From: Streptococcus uberis
GTDB lineage: Bacteria > Bacillota > Bacilli > Lactobacillales > Streptococcaceae
NCBI RefSeq assembly: GCF_000785785.1
Contig: NZ_JRQN01000002.1
Location: 62,001 to 126,000 of the forward strand
Direction of reading: 5' to 3'
Length of the DNA: 64,000 nucleotides
In this document: positions 9,275 through 17,729 of the stretch, piece after piece
Layout of the letters: every line of letters begins with the position of its first letter
How positions within the stretch are numbered: the first letter of the stretch is position 1
Notes under the pieces: model-generated
Databases searched by the model: none
The model's input: the letters and a program-made list of their open reading frames with translations, nothing else
What the model was told of the DNA's origin: nothing
Made by a program: the position numbers and the translations under genes

Positions 9275-11609
9275 ATGGATATAAAAATTTTAGAACAGTT
9301 AGAATTTCAAAAGGTCAAGGAGCAATTCCAGGCCTATCTTCAAACTGAACAGGGGAAAGTGGAACTGCAACAATTAGTTCCTACGACTAACCCGGATAAA
9401 ATCAACGATTATTTTACAGAAATCTCCGAAATGGAAGGGATTTTTATTGAACATCATCATTTTGCTTTGGGATCGCTCCGTGATGTCAATGATAGCCTTC
9501 ACCGTCTAGAATTGGACGCTGACCTAAATATCTCAGAGCTTTTAGACATAAAAAAACTCTTACTTGTTTCTGCAGAAGCCAGTCGTTTTTACATGGATTT
9601 AGAAAATGTCGAATTGGTGGCCCTGAAAAGACTTTTTGAGAAAATAGAAATTTTCCCTCAGTTGCAGGGAAGCCTACAAGCCATCAATGATGGAGGCTTC
9701 TTAGAGAATTTTGCCAGTCCAGAATTGGAAGCAATCCGTCGTAAGATTTCAAATAGCGAACACCAAATTCGACAGTCGCTACAAGATGTGCTCAAGAAGC
9801 ATGCTGATTATCTGTCAGAATCCTTAATTGCTAGTCGAAACGGCCGTAGCGTGCTTCCTGTGAAAAATACCTTTAGGAATAAAATCGCAGGGGTTGTTCA
9901 TGATATTTCTGCTTCAGGGAATACAGTCTATATTGAACCGCGTGCTTGGTGCAATTGAATGAAGAAATAACGCAATTACATGCCGATGAACGTCATGAGA
10001 TGGCACGAATTCTCAAAGAATTATCAGCCATGGTTCGACCACATAGTCGGGCGCTCACTAATAATGCTTGGTTACTGGGACATCTCGACTTTGTCCGTGC
10101 TAAGTACCTCTTTATGAAGGAGAAGAAGGCGACTATTCCAACTGTTACTGCTGATAAATCAGTGCAATTGTTGAACGTCCGTCATCCACTCTTGCAAAAA
10201 GCTATTCCTAATGACTTGCATTTTTCTAAGGATCTAACCGTTATTGTTATAACGGGTCCTAATACGGGTGGTAAGACAATTATGTTAAAAACCCTCGGTT
10301 TAGCACAATTGATGGGGCAGTCAGGATTGCCTATTCTAGCTGACTTCGGATCCCAAATTGCTGTTTTTGATGGGATTTTTGCAGATATTGGCGATGAGCA
10401 ATCAATTGAGCAAAGCCTCTCAACATTTTCTAGTCATATGACCCACATTGTGTCAATTCTTGACCAAGCGTCAGCTGATAGCCTCGTTCTCTTTGATGAA
10501 CTTGGTGCTGGTACTGATCCTCAAGAGGGTGCTAGCTTAGCTATGGCGATTTTAGAAGAGCTTAGATTAAAAGAAATAAAAACAATGGCAACGACGCATT
10601 ATCCGGAGTTGAAGGCTTATGGTATTGACTCTGCTTTTGTGGAAAATGCAAGTATGGAGTTTGACAGTAATAGTCTGAAACCGACTTATCGGTTTATGCA
10701 GGGGGTCCCTGGTCGTTCAAATGCTTTTGAAATTGCTAGGCGTTTAGGTTTGGCAAGTCATATTGTGATGGATGCTCAGCACTTTACGGATACGGATTCT
10801 GATGTGAATCGGATTATTGAAGAACTGGAAAGACAGACCTTAGAGAGTCGTAAGAGACTGGATCATATCAAGGAAGTTGAGCAAGAAAACCTCAAATTTA
10901 ATCGGGCAGTTAAAAAGCTTTATAATGAATTTTCTCATGAACGTGATAAGGAAATGGAGAAGGTTATCAAAGAGGCGCAAGAAATTGTTAATCTGGCTTT
11001 GGCAGAGAGTGAGTCAATTCTTGCCAAACTGCATGATAAATCTCAATTAAAGCCACATGAAGTGATTGAGGCTAAGACACAGTTGAAAAAATTAGTACCT
11101 CAATCTGACTTGTCACAAAATAAGGTTTTGAAAAAAGCTAAAAAGCTACGTGCTGCAAGGGTTGGTGACGATATTATTGTGACAGCTTATGGGCAACGTG
11201 GAACCTTGACCAGCCAACTAAAAGATAAGAAGTGGGAAGCTCAAGTTGGATTAATCAAGATGACTTTGAAAGAGGATGAATTTACCTTGGTTAAGGCAGC
11301 TGAAGAAAGTCAGAAACCTAAGAAGCAACTGGTTAATGTCATTAAAAAAGCTGCAACTGGCTCTGGCCCCGTGCCCGTCTTGATTTACGAGGCAAGCGGT
11401 ATGAGGAAGCGATGCAAGAGTTAGATGCTTTCATTGATCAAGCTTTGGTTAACAATATGAGCCAAGTTGATATTATTCATGGTATTGGGACGGGGGTTAT
11501 TCGTGAAGCGGTCACCAAGTATTTAAGACGCAATAAACATGTTAAGAGTTTTGCTTATGCCCCGCAAAATGCAGGTGGTTCAGGTTGCACCATTGCGACC
11601 TTGGGTTAA
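9275..11609 (+). pseudogene. mutS2: MutS2 (RqcU-type) ATPase/endonuclease, two frameshifts as read
   Basis: MutS paralogue with a C-terminal Smr nuclease domain; acts on recombination intermediates and, in Bacillus, on collided ribosomes. Three frames are needed. Residues 1-228 end at PRAW instead of the expected PRAVVQLNEE (one G lacking near 9946). The ATPase part has [19 protein letters not shown] and [12 protein letters not shown] second shift near 11373 (GTGCCCG where GTGGCCCG fits) puts [16 protein letters not shown] out of frame; the Smr part then ends with [14 protein letters not shown] and [11 protein letters not shown]. ATGs at 9266 and 9269 are alternatives; 9275 ([11 protein letters not shown]) is preferred because the -10 overlaps the earlier ones. 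No Shine-Dalgarno is seen. Confidence 0.88.
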
Positions 11610-11643
11610 TAGTTGCAAAAGACATTTTTTAAAGTGAAGGTAA

Positions 11644-11692
11644 TAAAAAAGCTTAGTCAGTCTCAATTGCATGAGATGACTAAGCTTTTTTG
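11644..11692. terminator. Bidirectional terminator between mutS2 and the oxidoreductase
   Basis: AAAAAAGCTTAGTCA pairs with TGACTAAGCTTTTTT around an inner TCTCA/TGAGA stem with one bulged G. It suits both convergent genes. Confidence 0.85.
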
Positions 11693-11713
11693 ATACCACC
11701 TAAATGGCTTGTC

Positions 11714-13033
11714 TTAGAAATTGAAAACGTCGTTTAGGTTTTCGACCATTGATGGGTGAGTGAAGACCTGATTTTTCAAGTAAGTGTATGGGATATTATT
11801 ATCCATTGCCATTTTGATTACATTAATATATTCCTGTGATTGACTGGCGAATAAGGTAGCTCCTAGTATCAGGTTAGTTTGGGTATGGACAATAACCTTG
11901 AAACTACCACGTAAATCATTATTTACATGGGCCCGTGGCATATTAGCTACGAGTAATTCGTTGGCTTTGTATGGGATATTTTTTTCTTGAGCTTCTTTTT
12001 CAGTCAGTCCAACTTGTGATAATGGTGGTTCAAGGAAAGCAGTAGTTGGAAGGTTCAGGCGTTCTTTGTGACTGTAGTTACTATTTCCTGTTAACTGACC
12101 ATAGACAATACGAAAATCATCAAGTGATGTATAGGTAAATTGAGGGCCTCCGTTAACATCACCAACGGCATAGATACCGTCAACTGCCGTTTGACAAAAG
12201 TCATTAACTGAAATGGCACCACGGTCAGTGACACTAATATCTGTATTTTCTAAACCTAAACCTTCTGTTGCAGGTTTGCGACCCATGGCATAAAGGACGA
12301 GATCAAAGGTCTCGTCTTGGTCATCCGCAGTTACACTAACGCGGTCATCGGCTGTATTTTGAATGTTTGCTACTTTTGCATCTAGTTTAAAGCTAATGCC
12401 ATCTTCTTCCATATAGCTTTTGGCTAGTTTAGCAATACTTTCCTCGTAACGTCCGAGAATTGTGGGAGCAGCTTCGTATACCACGACTTGACTGCCGAGT
12501 TTAGCATATAAACTAGCAAATTCTAAACCAATATTTCCGCCTCCAATAACTGCAAGTCGTTCTGGTTTTTTATCAATGGCTAAGATACCTGTACTATCAA
12601 CAACATGACGACTTGTCATTAAGCCAGGGATTGGGAAGTGATTAGATACTGCACCAGTATTAATAACAATTGTTTCTGCTGAGACATTGACTTGTTCTTC
12701 GCCAGCTGAGATTTGGATGATTTTGTTTTCTAAGAAGGTTGCTTTACCATTGTAGAGCGTAACCCCAGATGAGCGAAGACCATTTTCATTTTTTTGTCGC
12801 AGACGTGTCACAACTGTTTCTTTATGTGTCATGGCTTCTTCGAAGTTGGCGTTTTTTTCTGTAGCAAGTATTAAAGCTTTAGTGGGAATACAACCAATAT
12901 TGATGCATGTTCCACCAAACATCTCCTTAGATTGTTCAATCAGTGCAACTTTTTGGCCTTCTTGTGCCATTTTGCCAGCTAGAGTTTTTCCTGCTTTACC
13001 GAAACCAACGACAATGAGATCATAATTTTCCAT
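11714..13033 (-). CDS. FAD-dependent pyridine nucleotide-disulfide oxidoreductase (RclA/Mer-like)
   Basis: The 439 residues show the dihydrolipoamide-dehydrogenase fold. An N-terminal FAD Rossmann motif (VVGFGKAGKTLAG) is followed by the redox-active disulfide GGTCINIGCIPTKA with C43 and C48. A second NAD(P) Rossmann (VIGGGNIGLEFAS) and the FAD motif YAVGDVNGG precede a C-terminal dimer domain. The usual catalytic HP pair of the family is seen in FTHPSM near the C-terminus. The 438-440 residue size fits the RclA/YkgC group, linked to hypohalous-acid or metal stress, more than lipoamide dehydrogenase; no 2-oxoacid dehydrogenase genes are adjacent. The substrate is not determined. It is divergent from trxA, which may be functionally meaningful. 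Confidence 0.85.
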   Translation of the reverse strand: MENYDLIVVGFGKAGKTLAGKMAQEGQKVALIEQSKEMFGGTCINIGCIPTKALILATEKNANFEEAMTHKETVVTRLRQKNENGLRSSGVTLYNGKATFLENKIIQISAGEEQVNVSAETIVINTGAVSNHFPIPGLMTSRHVVDSTGILAIDKKPERLAVIGGGNIGLEFASLYAKLGSQVVVYEAAPTILGRYEESIAKLAKSYMEEDGISFKLDAKVANIQNTADDRVSVTADDQDETFDLVLYAMGRKPATEGLGLENTDISVTDRGAISVNDFCQTAVDGIYAVGDVNGGPQFTYTSLDDFRIVYGQLTGNSNYSHKERLNLPTTAFLEPPLSQVGLTEKEAQEKNIPYKANELLVANMPRAHVNNDLRGSFKVIVHTQTNLILGATLFASQSQEYINVIKMAMDNNIPYTYLKNQVFTHPSMVENLNDVFNF

Positions 13034-13163
13034 CGCAAACTCCTTGTATTATATTATTGTAGTTGTTATTTTAGCAAATGATTGGGTACCTGTCTGAAAT
13101 CTGCTACGCTTTTTATATTTTTTGTTATCAATTTTTTTATTGACAGATCAACGTAGTAGATTC

Positions 13164-13192
13164 TTGCCATATCAAATGATTTGACTTAAAAT
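13164..13192 (+). promoter_or_regulatory. trxA promoter
   Basis: TTGCCA (13164-13169), a 17-bp spacer and TAAAAT (13187-13192) precede an AGAAAG ribosome site and ATG 13227. Confidence 0.6.
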
Positions 13193-13226
13193 AAGGATAT
13201 AAACTAGAAGAAAGTGAGAATATCAG

Positions 13227-13541
13227 ATGACACAGATTGTAACAGATGCAACATTTGAATCAGAAACTAAAGAAGGCTTGGTCTTAGTTGACTTTTGGGC
13301 AACATGGTGTGGTCCATGTTTAATGCAAGCACCCATCTTAGAACAATTATCTGAAGAGCTAGATGAAGATGAATTGAAAATTGTAAAAATGGATGTTGAT
13401 GAAAACCCAAACACAGCACAAGCATTTGGGATTATGTCTATTCCAACCCTATTATTTAAAAAAGACGGTCAAGTTGTAAAACAGGTAGCTGGTGTACATA
13501 CCAAAAGTCAAATCAAAGCTATCATTGCTGAATTAAGTTAA
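13227..13541 (+). CDS. trxA: Thioredoxin
   Basis: Cytosolic dithiol reductant of 104 residues. The active site WCGPC places the cysteines at C28 and C31, and the cis-proline lies in MSIPTLLF. Following WCGPC is LMQAP where many thioredoxins have KM-AP, a minor variation. Single-gene unit with its own promoter and a strong terminator. The Firmicute order mutS2-trxA is conserved, here with the oxidoreductase gene inserted between on the opposite strand. Confidence 0.95.
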   Translation: MTQIVTDATFESETKEGLVLVDFWATWCGPCLMQAPILEQLSEELDEDELKIVKMDVDENPNTAQAFGIMSIPTLLFKKDGQVVKQVAGVHTKSQIKAIIAELS

Positions 13542-13544
13542 GAC

Positions 13545-13568
13545 AAAAAGCCCTAAGTAGGGCTTTTT
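13545..13568. terminator. Terminator shared by trxA and mutY
   Basis: AAAAAGCCCTA-AG-TAGGGCTTTTT is a perfect inverted repeat with A and T tracts on both sides, placed between the two convergent genes. Confidence 0.88.
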
Positions 13569-13570
13569 TG

Positions 13571-14709
13571 CTACTTCAACAATTGTGCCATCATTTTTTT
13601 CTGTGGTGTGGCCATTGGGAGATTATCAAAATCTTCTAAGTGAAGCCATTGCAGTTCTAAATGATTGGGCAATTTATCATCACTGACGGAGCCTTCTAAG
13701 AGCTCGATGGACCACTTTTGATGACTGAAAGTGTGAGTAAGCTTTTTATGAACGGTCTCATGCCAGGTCGGCTGTAGTTGATAGTGTTCAGAAAAAGCAT
13801 CCTTCTGTGATAAGGTCTCAAGAATTTCCTGTGACTGACCAAAAAGATCCATTTGTTGACTCTGAAAATTAGTCTCAATAATTGGAAAAGTCCAAAAACC
13901 GCCAAGAAGAGGTCCAGCATTATTCTTTTCAATCAGGTATTTACCTTCCGCATTTCTAATCACAAAAGCCTGAATTTCCATGGGACGCGGCTTTTTCTTA
14001 GGTAACTTAATGGGATATTTGTCGTAAGTTCCATGGAGATAGGCTGCGCAGAAAAACTTAATTGGGGAGTCATCTGGTCTGGGATTTTTAGCAGATTCGA
14101 TATCAGTGCCCAGATCCATTAGTGCTTGGTTGAAATCTCCGGGGCGATCTGGATCAATTAGTTTTTCCATGATTGCCTGAAAAATTTTTCGATTCTTAGG
14201 ATTTCCAATATCATAATCAACCTCAAATAATCTAGCCATCACACGCATGACATTGCCGTCAACAGCAGGCTCAGGTAAATTAAAAGCAATACTTGAGATT
14301 GCACCAGCGGTATATGGGCCAATCCCTTTTAATTCTGATATGTCTTCAAAGCGTGATGGGAAAGTCCCATCAAAATCGGTCATGATTTGTTGCGCAGCCT
14401 TCTGCATATTTCTTACGCGTGAGTAGTAACCAAGCCCTTCCCAGGCTTTTAACAGTTTTTCTTCAGGGGCGTTAGCAATTTTTCAATAGTCGGAAACCAC
14501 TCAAGAAAACGCTGATAGTAAGGAATGACAGTTTGAACTTGAGTTTGCTGGAGCATAATCTCAGAAACCCAAATGAAATAAGGATTTGTTGTACGTCTCC
14601 AAGGGAGATCTCGTTTTTCTTGGTCGTACCAGTTTAGGAGAGTACGACGAAAGGAATCAATTTTTTCGGGATTCCACATGTCAATACCATAATCTTTTAA
14701 ATCTAACAT
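13571..14709 (-). pseudogene. mutY: A/G-specific adenine glycosylase MutY, one frameshift as read; cluster cysteines mostly absent
   Basis: Removes adenine opposite 8-oxoguanine. The first frame starts at ATG 14709 (MLDLKDYGI), carries SEIMLQQTQVQT with the catalytic Glu, and breaks after IEKL at about 14476. Adding one G (TTGGCTAAC for TTGCTAAC) restores LANAPEEKLLKAWEGLGYYSRVRNMQ. The helix-hairpin-helix ELKGIGPYTAGA and the catalytic Asp in AVDGNVMRV follow. Where most MutY proteins have four [4Fe-4S] cysteines, this one reads IESAKNPRPDDSPIKFFCAAY, with only one Cys. Cluster-less MutY proteins are known in some lactic acid bacteria. A NUDIX-like C-terminal domain ends at 13571. There is no Shine-Dalgarno before 14709; an extended -10 (TGCTACAAT) ends only 7 bases upstream. 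Confidence 0.88.
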
Positions 14710-14805
14710 GTCCATATTGTAGCAAATATTGACTAGTTGTGGAAAGGAAAAGATAGTTTTTTGTGATGCATAAAATGTAATTTTATAAAAAAGAGGAGTT
14801 TTATA

Positions 14806-14834
14806 TTGACAAAAGGAAACGCTTACATTATAAT
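14806..14834 (+). promoter_or_regulatory. Consensus sigma-A promoter with embedded cre-like site, start of leader locus
   Basis: TTGACA (14806-14811), exactly 17 bp, then TATAAT (14829-14834): one of the best promoters in the window. The spacer holds AGGAAACGCTTACA (14814-14827), matching 12 of 14 cre consensus positions, so CcpA repression in glucose is predicted. It drives a transcript containing no conventional gene before the terminator at 15504. Confidence 0.72.
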
Positions 14835-14886
14835 AAAAGTATAAAGAAGGATGACATAATGACACAGATTTATAGGAGGTTTTCTT

Positions 14887-14928
14887 ATGATGAAACTACA
14901 TGTCGCACGGTACAAAAACGGAGACTAA
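14887..14928 (+). CDS. Candidate 13-residue leader peptide, copy 1
   Basis: ATAGGAGGTTTTCTT places a perfect AGGAGG 7-8 bases before ATGATG. The frame reads MMKLHVARYKNGD and stops at TAA. The shared ARYKNGD with copy 2, encoded by identical DNA, argues the reading is not accidental. It may be a leader peptide, a small peptide gene, or the surviving 5' end of a lost gene. An overlapping 37-codon frame (14859-14972) is possible but not conserved in copy 2. Confidence 0.4.
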   Translation: MMKLHVARYKNGD

Positions 14929-15231
14929 GTAGCTCTAACTGCGGTAGGCAAACCCAATTTTACGTATGTTAACAAAGTGATCACGCTGTTAAACTTATTC
15001 TAAGCTCGAGAGATTTGGCCAAAGGAGCGCTCTATACAGTATAAGTTGTAGCTTTTATGTTTTAAGAAGTGTCAAACACTTTTTAGAATTAGCATATACA
15101 AGTAATGAGGTTTTTCTAGATAAGACTTTCAAAAATTGTATAGTTTGTTATTGTCACTCAGGGAAAACGTTAAAAATTATTATTGTTATTGTCGCACAGG
15201 GAAATGAGTTTTTCTTTATTAGGAGGATCTT

Positions 15232-15285
15232 ATGAATCTTGCAAGATACAAAAACGGAGACACAGTTGGCTATTGCAAAAAATAG
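15232..15285 (+). CDS. Candidate 17-residue leader peptide, copy 2, hairpin over its stop codon
   Basis: TTAGGAGGATCTT precedes ATG. The frame reads MNLARYKNGDTVGYCKK and stops at TAG. The stop lies inside a hairpin, GGCTATT-GCAAAA-AATAGCC (15268-15287), which could couple translation of the peptide to RNA structure. MNLARYKNGDTVGY vaguely recalls the N-terminus of fumarylacetoacetate-hydrolase-type proteins, but no such gene follows. Function unknown. Confidence 0.4.
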   Translation: MNLARYKNGDTVGYCKK

Positions 15286-15503
15286 CCAAAGAAGTGAAAC
15301 CAATGTAAAATTTACAACATCATCATTATAGATTATGTGAAAACTAAATAGTATATATTTTAAAGCATTTCATAGAAAGAGAGGAGAATAAACCCTATCA
15401 GAAAAATAATAAGATTTATTTCCTTTTATATAGGAAAGTTTGCAGATAACTCCTTATGAAATGAATGAGAAAGGAATATATTCTATAAGAAAGAATTAAA
15501 TGA

Positions 15504-15545
15504 AAAAGGCATCCAAAAGTGTGCATTGGGTGTCTTTATTTTTTT
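15504..15545 (+). terminator. Terminator closing the leader locus
   Basis: AAAGGCATCCAA pairs with TTGGGTGTCTTT (two G-U pairs) and is followed by TATTTTTTT. Confidence 0.75.
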
Positions 15546-15556
15546 AAAATTTTTCC

Positions 15557-15585
15557 TTGCTTATAGCTTAAATTTAGAGTATAAT
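15557..15585 (+). promoter_or_regulatory. rpsF-ssb-rpsR promoter
   Basis: TTGCTT (15557-15562), a 17-bp spacer and TATAAT (15580-15585). The leader holds a small hairpin, CCTACAA/TTGTAGG near 15613-15632. I do not see the CCG element of the known S6:S18 autoregulatory motif. Confidence 0.7.
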
Positions 15586-15658
15586 AGTAGTCTGTGAGAA
15601 TACCTCACTTACCTACAAAAAAGTTGTAGGTCATTAGTCCAAAAGGAGGAAAAAATCA

Positions 15659-15949
15659 ATGGCAAAATACGAAATTCTTTATATTATTCGTCCAAACATT
15701 GAAGAAGAAGCTAAAAACGCTTTGGTATCACGCTTTGACTCTATCTTAACTGACAACGGTGCTACAATCGTTGAATCAAAAGATTGGGAAAAACGTCGTC
15801 TTGCATATGAAATCAATGATTTCCGCGAAGGTCTTTACCATATCGTTAACGTTGAAGCAACTGATGCTGTCGCTCTTAATGAGTTTGACCGTTTATCAAA
15901 AATCAACGGTGACATTCTTCGTCACATGATCGTTAAACTTGACGCTTAA
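15659..15949 (+). CDS. rpsF: 30S ribosomal protein S6
   Basis: The 96-residue primary rRNA-binding partner of S18 on the 30S platform. [17 protein letters not shown] and the [20 protein letters not shown] segment are diagnostic. AAGGAGG precedes the ATG. It is first in the operon rpsF-ssb-rpsR, with 20 bp to ssb. Full length and intact. Confidence 0.97.
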   Translation: MAKYEILYIIRPNIEEEAKNALVSRFDSILTDNGATIVESKDWEKRRLAYEINDFREGLYHIVNVEATDAVALNEFDRLSKINGDILRHMIVKLDA

Positions 15950-15969
15950 GACTTATAAGAAGGTAGTTT

Positions 15970-16467
15970 ATGATTAATAATGTAGTACTAGTTGGTCGTA
16001 TGACCAAAGATGCAGAACTTCGTTACACACCAAGTCAAGTGGCTGTTGCTACTTTTACACTTGCTGTTAACCGTACATTCAAAAGTCAAAATGGGGAGCG
16101 CGAAGCAGATTTCATTAACTGTGTTATCTGGCGTCAACCAGCTGAGAACTTAGCGAATTGGGCTAAAAAGGGTGCTCTAGTTGGTATTACTGGTCGTATT
16201 CAGACTCGTAATTACGAAAATCAACAAGGGCAACGTGTCTATGTAACTGAAGTGGTTGCGGATAATTTCCAAATGTTGGAAAGCCGTGCTACACGTGAAG
16301 GTGGTTCATCTAACTCTTATAATGGCGGTGGATTCAATAACAATTCATCATCATCAAACAATAGTTACTCAGCCCCTACTCAGCAAACACCTAACTTTGG
16401 TCGCGATGATAGCCCGTTTGGTAATTCAAATCCAATGGATATCTCAGATGACGATCTACCATTCTAA
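15970..16467 (+). CDS. ssb: Single-stranded DNA-binding protein
   Basis: Replication and repair SSB of 165 residues. An OB-fold ([21 protein letters not shown] to about residue 105) is followed by a Gly/Ser/Asn/Gln-rich linker. The acidic tip [10 protein letters not shown] binds partner proteins. GAAGG lies 7 bases before the ATG. Conserved position between rpsF and rpsR supports it being the housekeeping copy. Confidence 0.97.
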   Translation: MINNVVLVGRMTKDAELRYTPSQVAVATFTLAVNRTFKSQNGEREADFINCVIWRQPAENLANWAKKGALVGITGRIQTRNYENQQGQRVYVTEVVADNFQMLESRATREGGSSNSYNGGGFNNNSSSSNNSYSAPTQQTPNFGRDDSPFGNSNPMDISDDDLPF

Positions 16468-16554
16468 TAGAGTGGGTTTGGGAAAATGAACTCTTCAGAG
16501 TTCAGATACTGATAATTTATCAGGTCAAAAAGATAATATAAAAGGAGAAAACAC

Positions 16555-16794
16555 ATGGCTCAACAACGTCGTGGCGGATTCAAACGCCGTAAAAAAGTTG
16601 ACTTTATCGCAGCTAATAAAATTGAATATGTTGATTACAAAGACACTGAACTTTTAGGCCGTTTCGTTTCAGAACGTGGAAAAATCTTACCTCGTCGCGT
16701 AACAGGAACATCAGCTAAAAATCAACGTAAAGTAACAGCAGCGATCAAACGCGCACGTGTTATGGCATTAATGCCTTACGTAAACGAAGACTAA
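16555..16794 (+). CDS. rpsR: 30S ribosomal protein S18
   Basis: The 79-residue S6 partner, rich in Arg and Lys: [18 protein letters not shown], then [26 protein letters not shown] precedes the ATG. Last gene of the operon, 87 bp after ssb, closed by a terminator immediately downstream. Confidence 0.97.
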   Translation: MAQQRRGGFKRRKKVDFIAANKIEYVDYKDTELLGRFVSERGKILPRRVTGTSAKNQRKVTAAIKRARVMALMPYVNED

Positions 16795-16801
16795 ATTAAA
16801 G

Positions 16802-16822
16802 AAGAGCGTAAGCTCTTTTTTT
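16802..16822 (+). terminator. Terminator of the rpsF operon
   Basis: AAGAGC-GTAA-GCTCTT followed by a T-run. Confidence 0.85.
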
Positions 16823-16928
16823 ATTTGGGATCATTGCCCTTGTTTATTTTAACAATAACTATTTGTCTTGATTTTTGGGTAATAGTGGAACGGTCTAGGC
16901 AGTGTAACTATGGGAAAACAGACTAAGA

Positions 16929-16964
16929 ACAAAAGCACCGACAATTTAATGTCGGTGCTTTTGT
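16929..16964. terminator. Terminator of the DUF1129-type gene
   Basis: Perfect 15-bp arms: ACAAAAGCACCGACA and TGTCGGTGCTTTTGT around ATTTAA. Placed 22 bp beyond the stop of the minus-strand gene; T-tracts on both strands. Confidence 0.8.
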
Positions 16965-16986
16965 TAGTCATAATTAAATTTCTATC

Positions 16987-17652
16987 TTAGCGTTGTTGTG
17001 CAGCCATTGCATTTTGAACATTGTATTTGCGTTTCAAATAGTAACGTAAAGCAAAAGCTATGCCTCCGATGATAACAAGTGGAAATGGTGGAAGAAGTGG
17101 ATTTATAGATCTTGGTAAGAAAGCTGTTGCAGAATAAATCCCAAACCAACCTAGCATCGCAAGAGATAAGGCACCGAAAGTTTTTATCCAATTTGGGCGT
17201 TGGCTTTTCTCTTTGCCTAAATGGCGATAGATAAAGTAGTAAGTGGCATACATTGATGCTCCGCCCCCAAATCCTAGTGCTAGAAGGGATACAAGTCCAG
17301 TTACTGTTGCATTGGGATTAAAGAAAGTCATCATTCCATTTAACAAGGAAACAACTCCGATGAAGAGAAAAGATGTATCTAACCACATTAACCAAGGATT
17401 AGTGTTTTTTGGTTTGTCATTGGCTTTTCCATTTGTTCCATCTTTTTTCTCAGTAAATGATGCAGCCCAAGCTGTAGGTGCTCCAAGAAAAGATCGTGCA
17501 GGAATACCTTGTCTTTGTTTTTCGAGGATAGTTGGGACTGTTTCTTCAAGAATGTCTTTAATTTCTTGATCAGTTTTACCATCTTCAATTAGACGGTTAG
17601 TAGCAATATGAATAAATTCTTGGTTTTTCTTTGTTAAGTATTGAAAATCCAT
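16987..17652 (-). CDS. DUF1129-type membrane protein
   Basis: A 221-residue protein: a soluble N-terminal part (MDFQYLTKKNQEFIHIATNRL, with KTDQEIKDIL) of about 90 residues, then four hydrophobic segments near residues 95-110, 118-135, 155-175 and 182-200. The tail is basic. This architecture and the neighbourhood next to corA and uvrA fit the DUF1129 family of streptococci, whose function is unknown. AGGAGA precedes the ATG at 17652. An adjacent divergent operon and a strong terminator suggest a single-gene unit or co-transcription with corA 77 bp upstream. Confidence 0.75.
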   Translation of the reverse strand: MDFQYLTKKNQEFIHIATNRLIEDGKTDQEIKDILEETVPTILEKQRQGIPARSFLGAPTAWAASFTEKKDGTNGKANDKPKNTNPWLMWLDTSFLFIGVVSLLNGMMTFFNPNATVTGLVSLLALGFGGGASMYATYYFIYRHLGKEKSQRPNWIKTFGALSLAMLGWFGIYSATAFLPRSINPLLPPFPLVIIGGIAFALRYYLKRKYNVQNAMAAQQR

Positions 17653-17729
17653 TGTTTCTCCTTAAAATATATCTTTTTTATAGTAGTTTGTTTTACAGAT
17701 TAACAGGTCAATTATCGTTTTTGATATAC

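Larger units (their letters stand above)
14806..15285 (+). repeat. Imperfect duplication of a promoter/cre/leader-peptide module (345-bp offset)
   Basis: Copy 1 has TTGACA at 14806, a cre-like site, AGGAGG and an ATG at 14887. Copy 2 has TTGTCA at 15151, the cre-like GGAAAACGTTAAAA (15162-15175), AGGAGG and an ATG at 15232. The -35 to ATG distance is 81 bp in both, and both short frames share TACAAAAACGGAGAC. The copy 2 -10 is poor. A further partial echo, TTGTCGCACAGGGAAA, lies at 15189. Nothing else in 14866-15500 is recognisably coding. Confidence 0.6.

Noticed and set aside
9940-9960. Programmed frameshifting in mutS2
   Set aside because: No slippery heptamer, and the same single-base loss occurs in unrelated genes; error or mutation is simpler.
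14859-14972. 37-codon frame overlapping leader peptide 1, with GAAGG upstream
   Set aside because: Not preserved in the second copy of the module, whereas the ARYKNGD frame is.
15590-15658. S6:S18 autoregulatory leader RNA before rpsF
   Set aside because: Only a simple hairpin is seen; the characteristic CCG-containing binding element was not found.
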